Part shown: positions 43,003 through 52,744 of the stretch, piece after piece | Layout: every line of letters begins with the position of its first letter | How positions within the stretch are numbered: the stretch's first letter is position 1 | DNA from: Saprospiraceae bacterium | GTDB taxonomy: Bacteria > Bacteroidota > Bacteroidia > Chitinophagales > Saprospiraceae | Assembly (NCBI GenBank): GCA_029251525.1 | Contig: JAQXDE010000035.1 | Coordinates: 62,001-126,000, forward strand | Length of the DNA: 64,000 nucleotides | Direction of reading: 5' to 3' | Made by a program: the position numbers and the translations under genes | The notes under the pieces: model-generated | The model's input: the letters and a program-made list of their open reading frames with translations, nothing else | Told to the model about the DNA's origin: nothing | Databases searched by the model: none

Positions 43003-44199
43003 CTATAAAAACTTTAGACAAACTGGAGTTGGTATTTCAACATTTCCAACTTCATTCAATTCTCCAGTTTCAATATTTATTTTAAAGATGAAAATAGAGT
43101 CAGAGTTTTGATTAGCCACCCATAAAAATTCTCCAGTAGGATCAATGGCAAAATTCCTTGGGAAATCACCTTTAGTAGACTCTGTTTTAATGAATGATAA
43201 AGTTCCTGTATTTTCATCCACCTTAAAGATAGTAATTGAATTATGTCCTCGATTAGAAGCATAAACAAATTTACCCGATGGATGAACATGTATATCTGCG
43301 CACCAACTTGGTGCTGAGTATCCTTCTGGTAGAGTGCTAATTGATTGTTTTGGTATAAGTGTACCTGTTGCTCCATCATAGTCAAAAGTATTAACCGTTG
43401 CATCTAATTCATTGACAACATATACAATTTCTGTATTAGGGTGAAATGACATATGTCTAGGTCCTGCTCCTGCTTGTATTTTAGTTTTTGACTCTATATT
43501 TGGTAAAAGTTTTTCTTTTTCATAATTGATCGTTAAACTAGTAATCTCGTCAGTTCCCAAATCGGCTACAAATAAATGTTTATTATTAGGAGAAATTGTG
43601 CCAGAGTGAGGGTGAGATGTTTCTTGTCGATCAGTTTTACTTCTTCCTTTAAATTGTAAATTTTGGGAGGTCTCTTTAAAGGTTCCATCTTCTAACAAAG
43701 GGAAAACATTCACAATTCCTCCTACATAATTAGAAACAAATACAATTTGATCAGTTGCGTCAACTGTTATATGGCAAGGAGCAAAAGCATCTGTTTTAAC
43801 TTTATCTATTAATTTTAAATCTTTGGTTTGAGGGTCAATGTGGTAAGCCTCTACTGTTCCTGAATCTCCATCATCTGGCCCTAGTTCGTTAGCAGCGAAC
43901 AAGTATTTTTTATTTGCAGAAATAGTCAAAAAAGAGGGATTGACTGTTTTGAAATACTTAGATTTTAAGAAATTAAAATAGATAGAATCACCTTTTTGAG
44001 AAAAGGCCAAACGATAAATTCCTTCTCCCTTACCATCAACATGGCCCTCTTTTTTAGTGTAAGTTCCTATAAAAATAAATTGTTCGTTCATGTCTGATTC
44101 AGTAGTATCTATAGATGTATTAATTTTTGTGTTAACGGAATTATTTATTTCGCAAGAAAAGAAAAATGTCATAAGTAAAAATAAGGAAATGTATTTCAC
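43003..44199 (-). CDS. lactonase family lipoprotein (6-phosphogluconolactonase/YbhE-like beta-propeller)
   Basis: A seven-bladed beta-propeller of the Pgl/YbhE family, 398 residues, with a lipoprotein signal ending in FFFSC (Cys at residue 16). Blade motifs are regular: FIGTYTKKEGHVDGKGEGIYRLAF (start), NPSFLTISANKKYLFAANEL, APCHITVDATDQIVFVSNYVGG, HPHSGTISPNNKHLFVADLGTDEI, GPRHMSFHPNTEIVYVVNELDATV, ADIHVHPSGKFVYASNRGHNSI and FPRNFAIDPTGEFLWVANQNSDSI. Family members hydrolyse sugar lactones; export implies an extracytoplasmic lactone or a binding role. Only the cytoplasmic relatives are proven 6-phosphogluconolactonases. Confidence 0.88.
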   Translation of the reverse strand: MKYISLFLLMTFFFSCEINNSVNTKINTSIDTTESDMNEQFIFIGTYTKKEGHVDGKGEGIYRLAFSQKGDSIYFNFLKSKYFKTVNPSFLTISANKKYLFAANELGPDDGDSGTVEAYHIDPQTKDLKLIDKVKTDAFAPCHITVDATDQIVFVSNYVGGIVNVFPLLEDGTFKETSQNLQFKGRSKTDRQETSHPHSGTISPNNKHLFVADLGTDEITSLTINYEKEKLLPNIESKTKIQAGAGPRHMSFHPNTEIVYVVNELDATVNTFDYDGATGTLIPKQSISTLPEGYSAPSWCADIHVHPSGKFVYASNRGHNSITIFKVDENTGTLSFIKTESTKGDFPRNFAIDPTGEFLWVANQNSDSIFIFKINIETGELNEVGNVEIPTPVCLKFL

Positions 44200-44276
44200 G
44201 TGTAAATTAGATTTTATTAATTAAAAATAAGTACATAAATATATAGTAATCAATATGTTACAATTGTGTAGTGCTC

Positions 44277-44882
44277 TTATAAATCTTCTAGTTCTTGAAT
44301 GACAATGTGAAAATCATCAAAGTAAATGGGGCTTTGATTAGGATTCCAACAATAGATATTAAGCAATTCATTTTGTAAAAAATTTGGAATTTTAAATTTG
44401 AGTTGAATTTTCTCCCATCCATTTTCTTTTACTTCCAAAACTTCCTCTGTTGCTTTCCAAAATTTCCCTCCCACTGCTGCAACTATTTTTCCATTGACTC
44501 CCCAGCTACCCTCAGCATATCTCCAAACCCAAGCAACAACCTCTTCATTCCCTTTGAGGAATTCATAATTAAAACCAAAGCCAAATGGATTTTCAGATTT
44601 CAGTTCTAAGCTGTTTTCTCCTTCAAAAACAAAGTCCTGGGATTGGAAATCTCCCCCATTAAAATAATTTCCATCTTGCAAAAAGTAATTTATCTTACTT
44701 TTTTTGACCACATTTTCGGCATCACACGCAAAATGATGATTAGAACTTCCAATAATACCTGTTAACCACATAGTTCCAAAAATAATCAAGCCGATAAAAA
44801 TGAAAATACGAATCCCATTTTTTAAAATATGGAAGAACTGTTCTTTTTGATTTTGATTTTCGAAATTTTTTAAATCACTCAT
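44277..44882 (-). CDS. membrane-anchored protein with a jelly-roll-like domain, function unknown
   Basis: The start is set at 44882 (MSDLKNFENQN); a frame extending to 44942 adds 20 residues without clear function and overlaps the region used by the divergent gene. One transmembrane segment lies near residues 27-46 (IRIFIFIGLIIFGTMWLTGI) with a short cytoplasmic N-terminus. The external part has strands resembling a carbohydrate-binding jelly roll: YFNGGDFQSQDFVFEGENSLELKSENPFGFGFNYEF, VVAWVWRYAEGSWGVNGKIVAAV and a closing IYFDDFHIVIQEL. No catalytic residue is visible. It is divergent from the AlgI-type gene, so a role in the same surface polysaccharide is possible but unproven. Confidence 0.6.
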   Translation of the reverse strand: MSDLKNFENQNQKEQFFHILKNGIRIFIFIGLIIFGTMWLTGIIGSSNHHFACDAENVVKKSKINYFLQDGNYFNGGDFQSQDFVFEGENSLELKSENPFGFGFNYEFLKGNEEVVAWVWRYAEGSWGVNGKIVAAVGGKFWKATEEVLEVKENGWEKIQLKFKIPNFLQNELLNIYCWNPNQSPIYFDDFHIVIQELEDL

Positions 44883-45000
44883 GTAATAATTGATTCTGCC
44901 GCAAATTCTATTAAATTTGAGCTTTCTAAGAAAGATTGACAAAAATTAAACTAGAATTTTTGTTCAGATTTAAAATTTTGTCAAATTTAAAAATAATTAA

Positions 45001-46425
45001 ATGGTATTCAGCAGTATTATTTTTCTGCTTTATTTCTTACCTGTTTTTTTATCCTTATATTTTATTTCTCCTACTCGTTGGAAAAATGAAGTGGCATTGG
45101 CTGGAAGTTGTTTTTTTTATGCGTGGGGAGCACCTGAATTCTTTTTTGCTGTGTTTGTTTCATTGATTTTAGATTTTTATTTGGTTCATCTTTTTTCCAA
45201 TTCGAAAGGAAATTTAAGAAAACGACTTTTTTTGGCAGCTATTCTTTCAAATGTTTTGATGTTACTTCTTGCAAAGTATCTCAATTTTTTTGTTGGAAAT
45301 ATCAATGAGTTGCTCCATATTTTTGGAGGGAAAACGTTCTCATGGCAAAATATTCTATTACCAATTGGAGTTTCATTTATTACCTTCCAAAAATTAAGTT
45401 ATGTGATTGATTGCTATCGGGAAAAAGTAAAACCATTAAATCGATTAAGGGATTATATGGTTTACATTTTATTATTTCCACAGCTCATCGCTGGACCAAT
45501 TGTACGGTTTAATGAAGTTGCCTCCCAGTTAATTAATCGTAGCAGTCAGGATAATATAGATTATAAAGTTTCAGGATTTTTTCGATTTATCATAGGACTA
45601 TCCAAGAAGGTTTTAATTGCCAATGTTTTGGGTGGAGTAGTGGAGGAAATTTTTGCGCTTCCATCGCATGAACTCAATACTGGCGTAGCGTGGATTGGCA
45701 TTATTGCATACTCACTACAGATTTATTTTGATTTTTCAGGATACTCAGATATGGCAATTGGATTAGCAAAAATGATGGGATTTCGATTTCCGGAAAATTT
45801 TAACTTCCCTTATATTTCTCAAAGTATCACAGAATTTTGGCGACGCTGGCATATCACATTAAGCAATTGGATGCGCGATTATTTGTACATTCCTCTGGGT
45901 GGGAATCGGGTTTCTAAGAGTAGGTTATATATTAATCTTTCCGTTGTGTTTTTGATTTCAGGGTTTTGGCATGGAGCAGCCTGGACATTTATTTTTTGGG
46001 GAGGATTCCATGGGTTGTTTTTGATATTAGATCGATTATTTTTGTTAGATTTTTTAAAAAAAATAGGGAAGGTTCCAGCTGTAATTTTGACCTATTTAAT
46101 TGTTTTAATTGGTTGGGTGTTTTTTCGAAGCGAGACAGTTGGGGAAGCGTTTCAATATTGTTGGAAAATGTTCGCCTTTGATTTTTCTTCGCCGGGGATA
46201 TTTATTCCAAATAAGTTTTATGTGTACCTATTACTAGGTTTTTTGATTGCATTTTCTGGGATAATTGGGAGGGTAGAGAAGACAGCCCAAGAATGGTATG
46301 AAAATGTTCAGATAAATACGTTGTTTTTGATTGGAAAATCAACTGTAAGTGTAGTTTTGTTTTGGTGGTGTTTGATTGAGATTTTTGGATCGGAATTTAA
46401 TCCGTTTATTTATTTTAAATTTTAA
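45001..46425 (+). CDS. MBOAT family O-acyltransferase, AlgI-like
   Basis: An integral-membrane acyltransferase of 474 residues with about ten or more hydrophobic segments. Diagnostic sequences are ILLPIGVSFITFQKLSYVIDCYR (about 113-135), LLFPQLIAGPIVRFNEVASQL near 158, FSGYSDMAIGLAKMMGFRFPENFNFPY near 245 and FWRRWHITLSNWMRDYLYIPLGGNR, followed by the catalytic His in FLISGFWHGAAWTFIFWGGFHG near 325. AlgI-type proteins pass acetyl groups across the inner membrane to a periplasmic transferase that acetylates polysaccharide. The following AlgX-like gene, 12 bases on, is the expected partner. Confidence 0.93.
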   Translation: MVFSSIIFLLYFLPVFLSLYFISPTRWKNEVALAGSCFFYAWGAPEFFFAVFVSLILDFYLVHLFSNSKGNLRKRLFLAAILSNVLMLLLAKYLNFFVGNINELLHIFGGKTFSWQNILLPIGVSFITFQKLSYVIDCYREKVKPLNRLRDYMVYILLFPQLIAGPIVRFNEVASQLINRSSQDNIDYKVSGFFRFIIGLSKKVLIANVLGGVVEEIFALPSHELNTGVAWIGIIAYSLQIYFDFSGYSDMAIGLAKMMGFRFPENFNFPYISQSITEFWRRWHITLSNWMRDYLYIPLGGNRVSKSRLYINLSVVFLISGFWHGAAWTFIFWGGFHGLFLILDRLFLLDFLKKIGKVPAVILTYLIVLIGWVFFRSETVGEAFQYCWKMFAFDFSSPGIFIPNKFYVYLLLGFLIAFSGIIGRVEKTAQEWYENVQINTLFLIGKSTVSVVLFWWCLIEIFGSEFNPFIYFKF

Positions 46426-46437
46426 GTGTAAAATTTA

Positions 46438-47604
46438 ATGAAACAAAAAAGGTTAAAATATTTTCTTTTTACTTCCATGATGGCATTGATCTTTTTGCCA
46501 ATGTGGTTCGTTCCCTTTTTACAACAACAGTACCCCAATTTACAAGTAGAACGAATAGTTGGGTATTTTGGTGAGACCAAAAAACCAAATATTTATGGTA
46601 AGAGATGGATGTCAGGTCAATTTCAACAGGCTTATAATGCTTATGTGAAAAATAAAAATATACTCCAACCTACTGCAATACGCTTGAAGTCTCAAATGGA
46701 TTTTTCATTATACGGAGATATTATGCACGCAAATATTTTGTCTGGGAAAAATGGTTTTCTTTTTCAAAGAGAAGGTTGTGAAGCTTATATTGGAAGAGAC
46801 TTTATGGGTAAAGAATGGATTAGGAATAAAGTAGAAAAACTAAATTTTATAATAACACATTTTCAAAAAGAAGGAATACCATTTTTAGTTTTAATGCCAC
46901 CTTTAAAGGCAAGAATTATGTCAGAACACTTGCCTGATTTTTATCGTAATAATGTTTCAGAACATACGAATTGGGCAGTTTTTCCTGATATTTTAAAGGA
47001 GTTTAATATTCCGACACTTACTTTTTCATTTATGGAAGAAGCGAGTAAGTTCACTCCTTTTCCTTTTTATCCACCTTCTGGACAACATTGGACCAAATAT
47101 GGTGCAGCCTTAGCGGCGGATACTATAAAGAAAAATTTATGCAAAATTTTAGACATTGAAATGGTGGAAATGCTATGGAAAGACAGTGTTGAATTAAGTG
47201 ATGCAAAAGTGGAATACGACAACGAATTAATCGCAGGGGCAAATTTTCTTTGGAATCCTCCTCTCGAACCTTTACCATATCCAAATATTAAATATGTTGA
47301 GAGTGGCTCAACTGTTCGACCAAATGTTTTATCAGTAGGGGATAGTTTTTATAAATTGATCTATGAGTTTGGAATTGTAGATGGTTTATTTGATTCTCAG
47401 TCCACCTTTTGGTATTACAATCATGAAGTTTATCCCTTGCGCCTAGAAAATGGAAGACGGTTAACGAATAAAGAATTGGATATTTTATCCGAAATTAGGC
47501 AAAGAGATGTTGTGATTATCACGGCTTTTGAAGATAATTTAGAGCGATTTGATTTTGGATTTGTGGATATGGTTTATGATTTGCTCCAAGCAGAGAATAA
47601 TTAG
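46438..47604 (+). CDS. AlgX/AlgJ-like SGNH-type O-acetyltransferase partner
   Basis: A 388-residue periplasmic or membrane-tethered protein with one N-terminal hydrophobic segment (about 8-25). AlgX/DltD-type features are GKNGFLFQREGCEAYIG (about 104), FLVLMPPLKARIM, the His-containing PSGQHWTKYGAALAADTIKK near 215, and the Ser motif VLSVGDSFYKLIYEFG near 297, which fit the SGNH catalytic set. It should move acetyl groups, delivered by the MBOAT protein encoded 12 bases upstream, onto an exopolysaccharide. It is short compared with AlgX because no carbohydrate-binding module is attached. Its stop overlaps the converging aminotransferase gene stop by four bases. Confidence 0.85.
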   Translation: MKQKRLKYFLFTSMMALIFLPMWFVPFLQQQYPNLQVERIVGYFGETKKPNIYGKRWMSGQFQQAYNAYVKNKNILQPTAIRLKSQMDFSLYGDIMHANILSGKNGFLFQREGCEAYIGRDFMGKEWIRNKVEKLNFIITHFQKEGIPFLVLMPPLKARIMSEHLPDFYRNNVSEHTNWAVFPDILKEFNIPTLTFSFMEEASKFTPFPFYPPSGQHWTKYGAALAADTIKKNLCKILDIEMVEMLWKDSVELSDAKVEYDNELIAGANFLWNPPLEPLPYPNIKYVESGSTVRPNVLSVGDSFYKLIYEFGIVDGLFDSQSTFWYYNHEVYPLRLENGRRLTNKELDILSEIRQRDVVIITAFEDNLERFDFGFVDMVYDLLQAENN

Positions 47605-49838
47605 ATGACTTTTAAGATTTCCCTCAATTTATCAATAAATTCATCTACATTTTTTTTACTGAATATCATAGGTGGTTTTACTTTTAGTGTTCGCTCACCT
47701 GGGCCATCTGTACTAGTTAGAATGTATTGTTTTTTTAATTCTTCTTTGATGGTTGGAGTTATACTTTCTGTTTTGTTTTTTTGTCGAAATTCGATTCCTA
47801 AAAATAACCCATCTCCTCGAACATCATAAATAATGGGAAATTCCTTTTGCATTTTTAACAATACACTTTTAAAATAAATTCCCACTTTGGTGGCATTTTC
47901 TATCAATTCCTCTTTTTCAATTGTTTCAAGAACTGCCTTTCCAATTGCACATGAAACTGGATTCCCACCGAAGCTGCTGAAAAATTCCATTCCATTATCA
48001 AATGATTGAGCAATTTTATCGGTTGTCACCACTGCTCCAATCGGATGACCATTACCCATCGGTTTCCCTAATATTACCATGTCAGGAATCACATGATGAT
48101 TTTCCCAACCCCAAAATTTTCCCGTACGACCAAAGCCGATTTGAACTTCATCGGCAATACAAATACCACCTGCTTTTCTGACTAAACCATAAGCCATTTT
48201 CAAATAACCATCAGGTAATGGAACTTGTCCTGCACATCCCAAAATTGACTCTGCAATAAATCCTGCGAGACCATTTTTTTGTGCTTTTGAAATTGATTCA
48301 AGCAGATCGCTTTTCCATTTACTTTGAGATGAAGAATTATTTTGTAAGTGTATTGTTGGAAAAGGAATAGTGAAAGTATTTTTATGTTCTCCTTCACCTC
48401 CAAGATCACTAAATTTATAATGACTTATTTCAATTCCTGCTGAAGTGTTACCATGATATCCTTCCTCCATGACCAACATGCCTTTTTGTTGAGTATATGT
48501 TCTTGCCATTCTTAGTGCAACATCCGTTGCAGCACTTCCAGAATTGACAAAGAAAATTTTATTTAATTTTTCAGGAAAGTGTTTTAATAAAAGAGTCGAA
48601 TAATCTGTCAAATTTTGATAGAGATAGCGAGTATTGGTATTCATTTTTGCCGCTTGTTGCTGGATAGCATGGACAATTCTTGGATGGCAATGGCCCACGT
48701 GTTTAATATTGTTATAAGCGTCTAAATACGTTTTACCATCCGTTGAGTACATATATTGTAAAGCTGCTTTTTCGAAATGGATAGGTTTTTTGTAGCTTAC
48801 AGAAAGTGCTTTACTCATCACTTGGTTTCGATTTTTTAATAAAATATTTACATTCGTAAATGTTTTGTTTGGAAAGCCACAAGTTTTTCGAAATTCATTC
48901 TCGGCGAAGATAGGATTTACTGTAATCCATTTTTCTAAAAAGTCCCAGGCTGGTTTTTGACTTATCTTAATATACTCATTGTTAGGTTTTAGGATAGCCT
49001 GATGACTAGAGTTACAAACTGAAACAACTGAACGGATTGCAATCAAATAATATAAAACTTCTAATTCTCTTTCTTCTAAAGTAAGTTGCTGATGATAAGT
49101 TTTAAGGATTTGGCAAGCTGCTTCCACTAAATTTTCTTTGTCAAAGAGAGCATAAGAAATTGCTATTGCTAATTCATTGATTAGCCATGAATAAGCAATG
49201 TCTCCAAAGTCAATTAAACCAGAAATTTTACCATCTTGAGATAAGGTGTTCCATTCATTAGCATCTGCTTGAATGATAGATTTTCGAAGTTTATATTGAT
49301 GAGGTAAAACGATTTCTTTGAATTGTTGAAAAAAATATTCTGCCAATCTTCGTTGTGAATGATCAGAAATATATTTTGTCAAATTTTCATTCATCAAGGC
49401 GTGTTGGTTATCCCAATTTTGATTCCTTGCCTCGATGTGAGGAGAACGATGATTAAGAAGTGTAGCATTCATTTTTCCTAAAAAATCACCAAAGGAATTT
49501 AATAATCTTTCATCAGTTTGTAGGTCACCTATGAATGTTCCTTCCAGGAAAGTCAATAATTGGGCGAACAGGTTTTTCCCTTCGTATTCAATTGGTACTA
49601 TTTTATCGCCTGATAAAGTTGGAATACTTTTAGGAAATTGATCAGATAGTTTATCTAAAACTTCATCTGTCGCCTTTAAAAAATCAATACTTTCACCTAG
49701 CGTATATATTTTTAAAACATATTTTTTTGTGCCATTTAAAACCCTGAAATTTAAATTATCATAACCAGCCATTTTAGTGACTTTAGTAGGAGTAATGTTA
49801 TAGTAATTTTTTAATATCGAAATGGCAATATTTGACAT
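47601..49838 (-). CDS. fusion of a kinase-fold (APH-like) domain and a class III aminotransferase
   Basis: A 745-residue two-domain enzyme. Residues 1-305 look like an aminoglycoside/choline-kinase fold: YVLKIYTLG, then [40 protein letters not shown]. The catalytic loop usually reads HGDxxxxN; here it is Gln-Ala-Asp-Ala-Asn-Glu-Trp-Asn, so the His and Gly are replaced. From about 340 a class III PLP aminotransferase follows: [50 protein letters not shown] and [13 protein letters not shown], with the Schiff-base Lys in the last. Related fusions resemble ethanolamine-phosphate phospho-lyase-like enzymes. A double palindrome covers its promoter region. Confidence 0.85.
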   Translation of the reverse strand: MSNIAISILKNYYNITPTKVTKMAGYDNLNFRVLNGTKKYVLKIYTLGESIDFLKATDEVLDKLSDQFPKSIPTLSGDKIVPIEYEGKNLFAQLLTFLEGTFIGDLQTDERLLNSFGDFLGKMNATLLNHRSPHIEARNQNWDNQHALMNENLTKYISDHSQRRLAEYFFQQFKEIVLPHQYKLRKSIIQADANEWNTLSQDGKISGLIDFGDIAYSWLINELAIAISYALFDKENLVEAACQILKTYHQQLTLEERELEVLYYLIAIRSVVSVCNSSHQAILKPNNEYIKISQKPAWDFLEKWITVNPIFAENEFRKTCGFPNKTFTNVNILLKNRNQVMSKALSVSYKKPIHFEKAALQYMYSTDGKTYLDAYNNIKHVGHCHPRIVHAIQQQAAKMNTNTRYLYQNLTDYSTLLLKHFPEKLNKIFFVNSGSAATDVALRMARTYTQQKGMLVMEEGYHGNTSAGIEISHYKFSDLGGEGEHKNTFTIPFPTIHLQNNSSSQSKWKSDLLESISKAQKNGLAGFIAESILGCAGQVPLPDGYLKMAYGLVRKAGGICIADEVQIGFGRTGKFWGWENHHVIPDMVILGKPMGNGHPIGAVVTTDKIAQSFDNGMEFFSSFGGNPVSCAIGKAVLETIEKEELIENATKVGIYFKSVLLKMQKEFPIIYDVRGDGLFLGIEFRQKNKTESITPTIKEELKKQYILTSTDGPGERTLKVKPPMIFSKKNVDEFIDKLREILKVI

Positions 49839-49857
49839 AGACTATCTCTTAAAATAT

Positions 49858-49892
49858 GAATGAATATTCAAATTTAAGCTGAATATTCATTC
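49858..49892 (-). promoter_or_regulatory. double palindromic operator around a -7 box
   Basis: GAATGAATATTCA (49858-49870) and TGAATATTCATTC (49880-49892) are a perfect 13-base inverted repeat with nine bases between. Each arm contains the self-palindrome TGAATATTCA (49861-49870 and 49880-49889). On the minus strand TAAATTTG, a perfect -7 box, lies at 49869-49876 between them, 30 bases before the fusion-gene ATG. A repressor bound to this site would block the promoter. The regulator is not next to it. Confidence 0.65.
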
Positions 49893-49923
49893 TTGAAGTT
49901 TAAAATAATTAAAATGTAAGGAA

Positions 49924-50379
49924 TTAATTTTTTACATGGGTTTCATAAAGATCAATCCAATCTTTTGGTGAAATTTTTTTGCAAAGTTCAGCAATTAAAC
50001 CAAATGGAATTTCTTCAATTTTTTTAAACCGAATACAGCTTTTTCCCATGTCTAATTTTCGTTTACAATGCTTTGGGTATTCTTCTACAAGCCATTTATG
50101 CAAAGCTGGATTTGCATAAATTCCCATATGATACAAAGCAATAAAGTTCTTCTGTGAAGCGAAGCTGATAAAAGGCAATGGTAACTTTGGGTCACAATGA
50201 TAACCATTTGGATATAATTTGTGAGGTACGACAAATGCAGGCATATTATAGTTAAGTACTTCTTGAAAACCTTTTGGCAGATTTTTTTTGATGACTTCTC
50301 GCATTTTAGTTATGGCTCTTTGTCGATCTTCATCAAGTTTATTGATGTAATCATCTACAGAAGTTGCTTTGATCATCAT
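49924..50379 (-). CDS. DUF1801 (YdhG-like) domain protein
   Basis: A 151-residue cytoplasmic protein of the DUF1801/YdhG fold. It has VDDYINKLDEDRQRAITKMREVIKKNLPKGFQEVLNYNMPAFVVPH (residues 8-53), then FISFASQKNFIALYHMG, KCKRKLDMGKSCIRFKKIEEIPFGLIAELCKKI. The structural family is related to iron-chaperone frataxin-like folds, but its biochemical function is not settled. Start at 50379 or 50376 (tandem ATG). It lies upstream of the fusion gene, 85 bases away with the palindrome between them, so I treat it as a separate transcription unit. Confidence 0.88.
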   Translation of the reverse strand: MMIKATSVDDYINKLDEDRQRAITKMREVIKKNLPKGFQEVLNYNMPAFVVPHKLYPNGYHCDPKLPLPFISFASQKNFIALYHMGIYANPALHKWLVEEYPKHCKRKLDMGKSCIRFKKIEEIPFGLIAELCKKISPKDWIDLYETHVKN

Positions 50380-50502
50380 AATGATTTTTATTTTTGTATT
50401 TAAAAATAACTAATGTGTAAAAATAGGAATACTTTAGGTTTTGTTTCGATATTTAGTTCTAATTTTTGAAAATAAACTACTATTTTTCCAAAAATTAATA
50501 AA

Positions 50503-51840
50503 ATGAAAAACATACTTACTCTTTTCTTTCTTCTTACTCTTTGTAACAATGCTTTTGCACAAAATTTGAAATTCAATATTCTTTCCGAAAAAGAACGTGC
50601 AAGAGTCGTCGATGACATTTTAGAGGATCGACTTGATAATTTATTACCAGAATTGATGCAGCGAGAAGGGATTGATATGTGGGTTTTGATTTCAAGAGAA
50701 TATAATGAAGATCCTGTGATGAAAACTATTCTACCAAGTACATGGTTATCTGCACGTCGAAGAACAATGATGGTTTTTAATAAAAATGAGGAGACTGGGA
50801 AGTTAGATAAAATTGCAATTGCAAGATATTCGGTAGGTAAATTACTTCGAGGAGAATGGAACGTTGATGTTTATCCTGATCAATGGGAGGCATTAATGAA
50901 TACCATTAGGGAAAAGGATCCGAATTCCATAGGACTAAATTTTTCCAAAGATTTTGCACTAGCTGATGGTTTGGTAAGAACAGAGTATGAAAGCTTTATG
51001 GGAAAGTTACCAAAGAAATTTCATGGAAGAGTTAAATCTGCAGAACGTTTATCCATAGCTTGGTTAGAAACAAGATCAAAAAAAGAGTTAGAAATCTACC
51101 CAATGATTTGTAATATGGGACATCAGATTCTGCAGGAGGGATTGTCAGAAAAAAATATTCACCCCGGGATTACTACCACTAGTGATATAGAATGGACACT
51201 CCGACAGTTGGTGAGAGGTTATGGATTAGATACCTGGTTTCATCCAAGTGTGTCGGTGCAAAGATCGGATGAGGGGAATAAAGAATTTTTGCGATCTTTT
51301 TCTAAGCGACCTGATCAACAAATTATTTTGGCGGGAGATTTATTGCACGTAGATTTTGGGATTACCTATTTAAGATTGAATACAGACCAGCAACAACATT
51401 TTTATGTACTAAAGCCTGGTGAAAAAGATGTTCCTGATTATTTGAATAAAGCATTTAAAAATGGGAATCGAGTTCAAGATATTTTAGTCGAGCATTTCAA
51501 AAAAGGTAAAACTGGAAATGAAATTCTTTTAGATGCTTTATCACAAGCTAAGAAAGAAGGATTGACTGCATCGATTTACACGCACCCAATTGGTTTACAC
51601 GGGCATGCTGCTGGACCAACGATTGGAATGTGGGATTCCCAAGGAGGAGTAAAGGGGCGAGGAGATTATCCTTTGTATGAAAATACTGCTTATTCAATTG
51701 AATTATTTGCTGCAACTGAAATTAAGGAATGGGGGAAAATAGTAAGAATTATGTTGGAGGAAGATGGTGCTTTTACAAAAGATGGGTTTTATTTTTTAGA
51801 TGGTAGGATGGAAGAGATTTTAACTATTCCGAGGAATTAA
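50503..51840 (+). CDS. secreted M24 family metallopeptidase (Xaa-Pro aminopeptidase-like)
   Basis: A 445-residue exported peptidase. The signal peptide is MKNILTLFFLLTLCNNAFA with an AFA cleavage site. A creatinase-N-like domain (about 28-180) precedes the M24 pita-bread fold. The metal ligands are visible: Asp in LLHVDFGITYLRLNTDQQQ (two Asp, about 284 and 295), His in HPIGLHGHAAGPTIGMWD near 364, Glu in AYSIELFAATEIK near 404 and Glu in IMLEEDGAFT near 425. Its substrate should be peptides with proline in the second position, outside the cytoplasm. It is a single gene with no operon partner. Confidence 0.9.
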   Translation: MKNILTLFFLLTLCNNAFAQNLKFNILSEKERARVVDDILEDRLDNLLPELMQREGIDMWVLISREYNEDPVMKTILPSTWLSARRRTMMVFNKNEETGKLDKIAIARYSVGKLLRGEWNVDVYPDQWEALMNTIREKDPNSIGLNFSKDFALADGLVRTEYESFMGKLPKKFHGRVKSAERLSIAWLETRSKKELEIYPMICNMGHQILQEGLSEKNIHPGITTTSDIEWTLRQLVRGYGLDTWFHPSVSVQRSDEGNKEFLRSFSKRPDQQIILAGDLLHVDFGITYLRLNTDQQQHFYVLKPGEKDVPDYLNKAFKNGNRVQDILVEHFKKGKTGNEILLDALSQAKKEGLTASIYTHPIGLHGHAAGPTIGMWDSQGGVKGRGDYPLYENTAYSIELFAATEIKEWGKIVRIMLEEDGAFTKDGFYFLDGRMEEILTIPRN

Positions 51841-52112
51841 AGTTCAAGTTCTTTGTAGTTTACTCCTAATTTTTAATTAGAGAATAATATATCTGGAATA
51901 AATTCAGGTATTGTTAGCGCAATAGATAGTTTTATTTTTTAATAAAATAGTTCAAATATTAAATTCAATTTCTCAGTGCTGATAAGATGTTGCCAAAAGA
52001 TCTTGTGTGCTTTATTGTTAAGGTACATTATAAGAAAGAATGACCAGCAATATTAGTGAGGATGATAGGGGAATACATAAATAAACTATTTGTACAATAT
52101 ATTTTTCCTTAA

Positions 52113-52631
52113 ATGAAAATACTAACTCTAAGTGGTTCAACTCGATCAAATTCACTCAACTTAAGGTTATTGGAGGGAATTGCCTTGTTTTTTCCTCAGC
52201 AAGAGTTTATTTTCTATAAAAAATTAGATCAACTCCCTCTCTTTCGAGCGGAGGATGACAAATATCCTTGGGCCGAGTCTGTCTTGGAATGGAGAAAGAA
52301 TTTGAAAGATTGCGATGTAGTAATTATTTCTATTCCTGAATATATTCATAATCTTCCCGCTTTAATTAAAAATGCTTTGGAGTGGATTGCAACTTCAGGT
52401 GAACTTGTTGGAAAACGAATTTTACCAATTACTTTTACTCCACATGAACCTCGTGGAGAAAAAGCTATGCAATCTTTGTGTTGGTCTTTGCAAGCTTTGG
52501 ATGCACAGATTATCGTTCAACTTCCTTTATTTCAAAACGAAATTGACTTTAATGATGATACCACTTTAGTTGAAAATGATAGTGTCGAGATGTTAATCGA
52601 AGGAATAAAATTATTGATAGGTGTTAATTGA
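52113..52631 (+). CDS. NADPH-dependent FMN reductase family protein
   Basis: A flavodoxin-like FMN enzyme of 172 residues. The phosphate-binding loop is ILTLSGSTRSNSLNLRLLEG (residues 3-22). Then come FYKKLDQLPLFRAEDD, DCDVVIISIPEYIHNLPALIKNALEWIAT near 70-97 (the flavin-stacking Pro-Glu-Tyr motif), and FTPHEPRGEKAMQSLCWSLQALDAQIIV. This fits the ArsH/AzoR/ChrR-like NAD(P)H:FMN or quinone reductase group. It may support the flavin monooxygenases of the window, but lies far from them. No partner gene is adjacent. Confidence 0.9.
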   Translation: MKILTLSGSTRSNSLNLRLLEGIALFFPQQEFIFYKKLDQLPLFRAEDDKYPWAESVLEWRKNLKDCDVVIISIPEYIHNLPALIKNALEWIATSGELVGKRILPITFTPHEPRGEKAMQSLCWSLQALDAQIIVQLPLFQNEIDFNDDTTLVENDSVEMLIEGIKLLIGVN

Positions 52632-52674
52632 CTTTTACAAAGTACAAATTCATAATTTTTTTTTATTGTCAAAA

Positions 52675-52735
52675 TGAATACTTTTTTTATCACTTATTTG
52701 GTATAAATAATAAAAGTAAATACAATAAGTATTCA
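52675..52735. promoter_or_regulatory. inverted repeat, candidate operator of the LexA-like gene
   Basis: TGAATACTT at 52675-52683 and its exact reverse complement AAGTATTCA at 52727-52735 flank a 43-base spacer; inside, ACTTATT and AATAAGT repeat the symmetry. It lies 48 bases upstream of the S24-type regulator start. An autoregulatory site is a reasonable inference. Confidence 0.5.
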
Positions 52736-52744
52736 CAAAATAAT

